Of a stretch of 64,000 nt of DNA, positions 58,829-64,000 are shown one piece after another (within the stretch, counting starts at the first letter, position 1; each line of letters begins with the position of its first letter). Under the pieces are notes generated by a model that ran no database searches, was not told where the DNA came from, and saw nothing but the letters and a program-made list of their open reading frames with translations. This DNA is from Diploscapter coronatus. Its lineage: Eukaryota > Nematoda > Chromadorea > Rhabditida > Rhabditidae. The position numbers were made by a program, and so were the translations under genes. Location of the stretch: positions 79,437,249 to 79,501,248 of the forward strand of contig OZ038423.1 in NCBI GenBank assembly GCA_964036155.1, given 5' to 3'.

Positions 58829-58940
58829 AGGAAGTTTCGAAACATGTTTTGTTTGTAAATCCAAGAAAACCGCTTGAAAACGTCAGCAATAAGCATGAAA
58901 AGCCAATAATGCACTACGTTTACGCCGTAACTATGCGTCC

Positions 58941-58994
58941 TTCGCGAGACCGCGTCGCAATTCGTCTAGATTTTACGCGCCGCGGTCTCGCGAA
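58941..58994. repeat. GC-rich palindrome TTCGCGAGACCGCG
   Basis: TTCGCGAGACCGCG and CGCGGTCTCGCGAA are exact complements around a 26-bp centre containing TCTAGATTTTACG. Sequences of this kind (CGCG plus TTTACG) are widespread in Caenorhabditis genomes (recalled, not searched). Confidence 0.7.
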
Positions 58995-59782
58995 CCAATC
59001 CAACCAGTCTCGTGCTAGATTCCTCAACCGGTACACTGTCCCAGTTCTCTTCGTCAGCATGATCGACATTACACTGACTCCTCAAAAAGCCCCCAAACTT
59101 TCTGATAACTTATCAGTCAAAATCAGCCAATTTTCGATTTCTACCCCGATTCTTCCAAAATTTGTCCCATTTTCTTCGGAAAGTTTCTATTTTCGTTCAA
59201 AATTTCTGTCGAACTTTTCATAAACTTTCGATTTTTCTCGAAATTCTAGACAATCCATTGAAAACCGAGACTTGTTCCCGATTTTCCACAAAAACAAAAT
59301 CCCAGCCTAAATCCCGAAAATCGATATCTTCCCTCTGTCTTACTCAACTTCTTTACACTGACCTTCCTTCTCTCCCCCAATTTTGCCCGGACGCTAGTCT
59401 TTCCCCCTTCCTTATTTCCCTATTAGTAATACCCTGATATTATCAGGAAACTTTACAGTAACCCCAATTTTCATTAGTCATTTCCCCGGTACAATGAAGA
59501 GTAAGGAAGATCGATATATTGGTCCACCCTTTTTTCTCCCACTTGACTTTATTTCGACACACAAAAGAACACGCGTTCATTCATTTTCGTATTTGTTCGC
59601 CGCAAGTGATCGTGTGATCTTCTATTTTGATCGATTTTGCCTTTCTTTCGAAGCTTGATTTGGCCATTCCAAGTTCGGAACTCTACACTACGTGTCTTAT
59701 TTTGATACCTCGATTACCATTTTTGGTAGCTGTTCCATTTGTTGTTGTTAATGATATCATTTTCAGCATCAAATCCCAAACC

Positions 59783-62537
59783 ATGTCTTCGTCTTCCGAC
59801 AACAAGGTCAACATGGCACTCGACGACATCATCAAGCTGAACAAGAAGTCTGCCACTGCCAACAGGAAACCCACTGGAGTCAGGGGAAAACAGGTATGGC
59901 ACCAGAAAGTTACCAAAAATGGTACCAAATGATAACCTTTATTCTATTTTGGTGCCATTTGATAAAAAAAAGACCAAATTTAGTATCAAAATGCTCGAAA
60001 TTTCATGGGAAATTTAAACTTATGTATAAAAATGGTACAAAATGCAAAAATACCATTGTATATTAATTTCCAGGGCCGCGGTGGCAGAACGGTGGTCGGT
60101 GGGCGTCGTTTCGTGGGCGGAGCCAATCGCAAGCCGGCTGCAGGCGGCGCGGTGCGCACGCGAATGCTGCAGAGAAAGGTCGGCGGTGCAGCGATGAACA
60201 AACAGGCCACCAAGAAGCTCGTTCAGTCGCTCGTCAAGGTAAAAATTTGTGATCTCTTTCATGGAAAAGATTTTTTAAAGAAAAAATCTGTTCTAAAAAT
60301 TAAAGGGCTTTCGCTTGAGAAATAAAGAATATGATCTCCCTAAAATAAATAATAAAGTATTTTCAGAAGGCCCTGAAGCGCTCGACGATGCGTGGTCAAG
60401 TAGCCGCTGCTCCTGGCGGATTGAAAAAGCGTGGAGCCGTACGTTTGAAACACCACTTCATCTCCCTGCATGTCCAGATTTGTCCGCGCTAATTCTCGAC
60501 CTCTTTCCGGAAAAGAGATCAAAATCTTCTGAGCAGAAAAAAGAGATCGGCACAATCTCTATCGGGCCAGTGTGGGTCGGGATTCGCGATGCCAATCCCT
60601 CTGAATCCTAGGAAGGATTTCTGAAATCCGGATCTGACACAAATCCCACCCGTGCCCCACGATTTTGAAGAGAAAACGAGCGAGATTCTGTTCCGCAGCT
60701 CCGAAAAATTGACTCGCATATTCCGAGAAGACGCAAAAGTGCCCCGCAGAAAGACAAATCGGATATACACATTCGCTTGGATTTGTTTAACCCTACACCC
60801 TTATTTGTAAAAAGTATAACCCAAAAAAATCAAATTTGAAAGAAAGATAAATTAGAAATTATTGAAAGGAAACTCGTTCGGAGATGTTTTGTGGAGGTTA
60901 TCTAGAACGCTGAAATTCGGAATTTTTGAAACGAAACGACAACTTTTGAAGATTTATAGTGGAAGAATCCCAAAACGAATGCTTAGAAAAATTGTTTTTG
61001 GGGTCAGAAGACCAAATTCTAGGTGGTCCGTGATCACTACATCCGCACGAATCCGCTGAACCGCGTGCTGGCTCGATCCAGGGCGATCAGAGGGGCCGTT
61101 GCCAGACCCGCTGCTACCACCGTCATTCAGCAGATCGTTCCGGCTAGGGTAATTGTTTTTGTATTTTAGGGCACGCTCATACTTGTTGACATCGTGTCAA
61201 TGTCAAGCGGTTTAACGTGTAAATAAATGTTTGACACGCTTGATATCGATGTCAAAAAGTATGAATCCGCTCTTAAAAATGATTACTATTTTTGTTTTCA
61301 GAGAATGCAGCGAGGCCGAGGCTTCCAGAGGAATTTCCAGAGAAATATCGTCCAGGAAATGTAAGAAAATGCACCCTAAGAAAAAAAACATTTAAAGTGA
61401 AGGTTTTAAACTGTCTAGAATAGCAAATTTGTTTGCATTGAGATGGTAATTTAATTTTCTGAACCATAGTGCTTTAATTTAGAGAGAAAAATGGACAAGT
61501 TATGCAAAATTTTATTAATTTAGCGTCCGCCGTCAGCCCGTCCAAATCGTGCACCAGCAGCAGCGCCAGACTCGCCCCGTACCCATCAGAAGAGTCGTTG
61601 TGCAGCGTCAGGTAAAATTTTAAAGATTAAGAAAATGAAAAAAAAAAAAAAAAACATTCCAGGCTCAGCCCCGAGTGATCGAGCGCATCACCGCTCCCGT
61701 CATTCAGCGCCGTGTCGTGCCCCAGTTCCGCAGAGTGCAGACAGTCCCCAGGTACGAAAATGAATATTTATTAGATCTGGAAAAGTAAATGGGATAGAAA
61801 TGCGAAAAATTTAACCAGTCTCGAGAGAAAATTATTTTTTTAGAAGGCAGCAGCAACAGCAGGTGGTTGTCGTTCGCAGACAGGTATAGTTTTGCACAAA
61901 ATTCAAACTTGCAAACTTGGTCCCCCGGGTTATAAAATAACAAAACTTCAGGCCGCCCCCATCCAGCGTGTTCAGCAGAGAACCATTCAGAGGAACAGGA
62001 CTCAGGTGATTTTTTTAATTTGAAAAAATAAAAATTGCTATTTTTAGCCCATGGTTTTTACTCAGCCCCGTCGCTTCCAGCGTCAGAACAATAATAACTT
62101 CGGCGGCGGACAGGGGAACAGGTAAAATTGTTAAAATTCTAGCGAAATTAAGCATGGCTTAAAAATCAGAAGTTAAACAAAAATTATATTAATTTCCAGA
62201 AGGGAGTTCGTCCAGAAGAACAACAGGTTCCGCAGTGCGCTCGGACTCGGAAATGGCGGCGGCAGATTCATTCAGGAGGTTAGAAACTTGGAAGATAAAA
62301 CACTCCAGGATCTTGCATCTTTTAACTTTATGAGATCAGAGCATCAAGATCTTGTATTTCAAAAAGGAAAGATATCCTAAACTTCTACTTTCTCGTTTTT
62401 TCTTTAAATAGAGGTCTTGCATTTCTAAATTTTCAAAGATCCAAATCGACTACTTGTAGGTGCAGCGTTTCGAGCCGTCGTCCAGCTTCATCACGTCGCG
62501 TCGCACCGCCCGCCGCGGCAGGGGATTCAGGGACTAA
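59783..62537 (+). CDS. Basic Arg/Gln/Gly-rich protein with UAP56-binding motif, probable mRNA export adaptor
   Basis: Exons: 59783-59893, 60074-60238, 60367-60438, 61023-61148, 61302-61360, 61524-61611, 61663-61751, 61844-61883, 61952-62005, 62048-62121, 62200-62278, 62460-62537; all phases agree, about 344 residues. Residues 8-21 read VNMALDDIIKLNKK, the UAP56-binding motif found at the N-terminus of ALY/REF and UIF. The rest is very basic with RG-like and QR/Q-rich repeats (RRQPVQIVHQQQRQTRPVP, RRVVVQRQ) and ends RRTARRGRGFRD. No RRM is visible, so it is not a plain ALY/REF; a UIF/FYTTD1-like or CHTOP-like adaptor that carries mRNA to the UAP56-NXF1 pathway fits better. Predicted nuclear. 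Intron 3 is long (584 nt) for this gene; intron 4 holds a MITE. AATAAA at 63102-63107 is a possible 3' end. Confidence 0.85.
61169..61272. mobile_element. MITE-like element, GGGC-CG-TCATACTT ends
   Basis: 104 bp in intron 4 of the export adaptor gene. Left end GGGCACGCTCATACTTGTTG; the reverse complement of the right end is GAGCGGATTCATACTTTTTG. Flanked by TTA on both sides (61166-61168 and 61273-61275). Ends resemble those of 43038-43210 (GGGCCCGTTCATACTTTAG), the interior does not. Same superfamily by inference. Confidence 0.7.
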
Positions 62538-63251
62538 GTCAGGGATATGCCAAATCGCCTCGTGGGTATATGAAATCCACTCCTATTCTCTTTAGAAACC
62601 CGAATATGTCAAATCCACTTTATATATCCTATTCTCATTCTGTATCCGGATATATAAGATGCTATTCTCTTTATCTTATTTTATTTCACTCTGTCGTTTT
62701 TTTATATCTGGATATGTAAAATTCACCCCCACCCTTTCCTTTGATACTCATGTGCAAAAGAAATCCTTTACTTCTTCCTATATATGCTCTCTTGTTGGAT
62801 AAATTATCCGTAATTTTGTTTAGCCACATTGTTTTTATTCTATTTTTAAGTGACCATAATCGTTCTTTCATTTTTCCACTAACTCTCCATTTTGAATGTT
62901 GTCTAGTTTCTTTCTCTCATTCAAAATGGGAAGTTCAACTTATTTTGAAGCCTCTTCGTTTTCTTTCTTGAATTTTTGACGGGGTATTGGGTTGACAAGG
63001 ATACTGTAGCTTTTTGATCCCGCCCCCTTTTACCCTGAATTTCTTTGATGTTTCTTTTGTTGGACTTTTATCGTCAATTGTGAAGGTTGAAGCGATGGAA
63101 GAATAAAGATGTGTATTGGAAAACAAACAACAATCTTTAACTTAAACCTGCTCTAATGCTAAAATTCTAGCAATAGAGCGCATTTTCATCCTACAGTACT
63201 CTAAAGGGTGCTCAATTGCTAATTTTTAGCACTTGAGCACACTTTTACGCT
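62538..63251. other. Convergent 3' region with degenerate repeats
   Basis: 3' UTR region of the export adaptor gene (plus) and of the peptidase gene (minus). From 62555 to about 62730 there are degenerate repeats of a unit like GATATGTCAAATCCACT followed by CCTATTCTC. AATAAA at 63102-63107 on the plus strand. A pair of TGCTAAAA...TTTTAGCA-like hairpins lies at 63146-63240. Confidence 0.5.
63146..63240. repeat. Paired GCTC-TTGCTAA hairpins
   Basis: Two adjacent short palindromes: one built on TGCTAAAATTCTAGCA, the second on GTGCTCAATTGCTAATTTTT and AGCACTTGAGCAC. Similar sequence in each, suggesting duplication of a small hairpin. Confidence 0.5.
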
Positions 63252-64000
63252 CTAAATATTGATAGCATCCAGGTTCGAAGTATGTATGGACTGGTCGGAA
63301 ATCGCCGATGTCAAATTGTCGGCCGTGGGGCGAAATCCCAAAATATTCTCAAGTAGAATAAGAGGCGCTAGACCACCACCATATGACTGGATCTGAAATT
63401 TCGATTAAAAAAATCTTCTTCGTTGAAATCTTATCACTTGATCAAACTCGTATCAGTTTGCCATTATCTTGTTTTTTTAAAATTAAAATCATCAAATTTG
63501 TCAAAAATTCTATTTTGTCGACCGACCTTAGCCCATTTCATTCCAGCGTCTCGGTTAAACGGATCTTCTCGGAATTGTGAGGACCAAATCAGACTTGCTC
63601 CGGCTCTCGCCACCAGATAAGAATAATACCGAGCACCGTATTGGACCAGATGGTGGAATCTAGAGAGTCAGAAACATTATCTTCTCGTGTTAAAGCATAG
63701 GGAAGACTTAAAACCGGCTAGTCTAATTTTTCAATCAACGTCTTCCATATGTTTTAGGTCATAGAACAAAAATCGTCCGGAATATAATTTCGAATTTTCA
63801 CCTGTGCTGAAACGCAGTGTTTGGAGATCGAGTGATTTGTGGAAGGGAGGTGGAAAGCATCGAGTGGAAAAGTTGACCCGTCGTGAGTTTACCCTGAAAG
63901 AAACATGTTTAATATGAAGGAGCTAAATTTTAAAATTTTCAGTGGGGATCAGCTTTTCTTGACGGAACTCCTTACCTGTCTCAACAATTCAGGTGCTTCT
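63252..64000 (-). CDS. Mitochondrial intermediate peptidase, C-terminal part (M3 metallopeptidase)
   Basis: Matrix oligopeptidase that removes an octapeptide from some imported precursors after MPP cleavage. Only the C-terminus is in the window; the gene runs off the right edge. Exons in coding order: from 64000 to 63976, 63893-63802, 63659-63527, 63392-63252; phases agree. Diagnostic blocks: [20 protein letters not shown] (human MIPEP HLVGYGAKYYSYLMSRAVAS) followed by [14 protein letters not shown] (human DPFNR). The paired tyrosines of YGARYYSYL correspond to substrate-binding tyrosines in M3 enzymes. The HEXXH zinc site lies outside the window. The last exon reads [14 protein letters not shown] and ends with a TAG at 63254-63252. 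Confidence 0.9.

Larger units (their letters stand above)
58687..59782. promoter_or_regulatory. Divergent upstream region of SPCS2 and the export adaptor gene
   Basis: 1.1 kb between two divergent starts. Contains a family-D element (58709-58828), a GC-rich hairpin (58941-58994) and a spliced-leader-type acceptor TTTTCAG at 59760-59766, 16 bases before the plus-strand ATG at 59783. Promoter elements themselves cannot be picked out. Confidence 0.5.

Overview
This is nuclear DNA of an animal with short phase-consistent introns, GT-AG splice sites and many 3' splice sites of the TTTTCAG/TTTCCAG kind. Several genes have such an acceptor only a few bases before the start codon, the usual sign of spliced-leader trans-splicing. 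With gene content close to Caenorhabditis (TIR-1/SARM1, non-muscle myosin regulatory light chain MLC-4, an ELMO-domain protein, an F-box protein, TAF6 paralogs), this points to a nematode, probably a rhabditid. No rRNA, intact tRNA, CRISPR or bacterial feature was seen.

Layout. 1.0-3.3 kb (minus): a rhodopsin-class peptide GPCR. 3.3-12.0 kb: no convincing gene. 12.0-36.6 kb (minus): one large gene for the NAD-cleaving TIR protein TIR-1/SARM1, with about 27 exons: a long low-complexity N-terminus, ARM repeats, two SAM domains and a TIR domain. Its ARM and SAM parts are split by an 8.7-kb intron that holds a 207-codon candidate alternative first exon. 37.7-39.4 kb (plus): an ELMO-domain protein. 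40.2-42.0 kb (minus): mlc-4. 43.3-46.1 kb (plus): an F-box protein. 46.45-46.88 kb: a detached, nearly identical fragment of a TAF6 gene. 49.3-52.8 kb and 53.3-57.0 kb (both minus): two complete tandem TAF6 paralogs. 57.5-58.7 kb (minus): signal peptidase complex subunit 2. 59.8-62.5 kb (plus): a basic, RRM-less protein with a UAP56-binding motif, probably an mRNA export adaptor. 63.25 kb to the edge (minus): the C-terminus of a mitochondrial intermediate peptidase.

Two architectures meet near 42 kb. The left side has long introns and large spacers. The right side is compact, and its introns and spacers are full of short inverted-repeat elements (MITE-like hairpins). At least one group has related GGGC-CGTTCA-like ends and 3-bp flanking repeats, as expected of PIF/Harbinger-type non-autonomous elements.

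The genes do not form one pathway: signalling and axon degeneration or immunity (GPCR, TIR-1), cytoskeleton and small GTPase control (ELMOD, MLC-4), protein turnover (F-box), core transcription (TAF6), secretion (SPCS2), mRNA export and mitochondrial import processing are side by side. The most useful leads are the ARM-less TIR-1 isoform candidate, the TAF6 duplication with its third fragment, and the hairpin families. Exon boundaries were derived by hand from reading frame and splice motifs and checked for phase continuity. Junctions that did not resolve are flagged.
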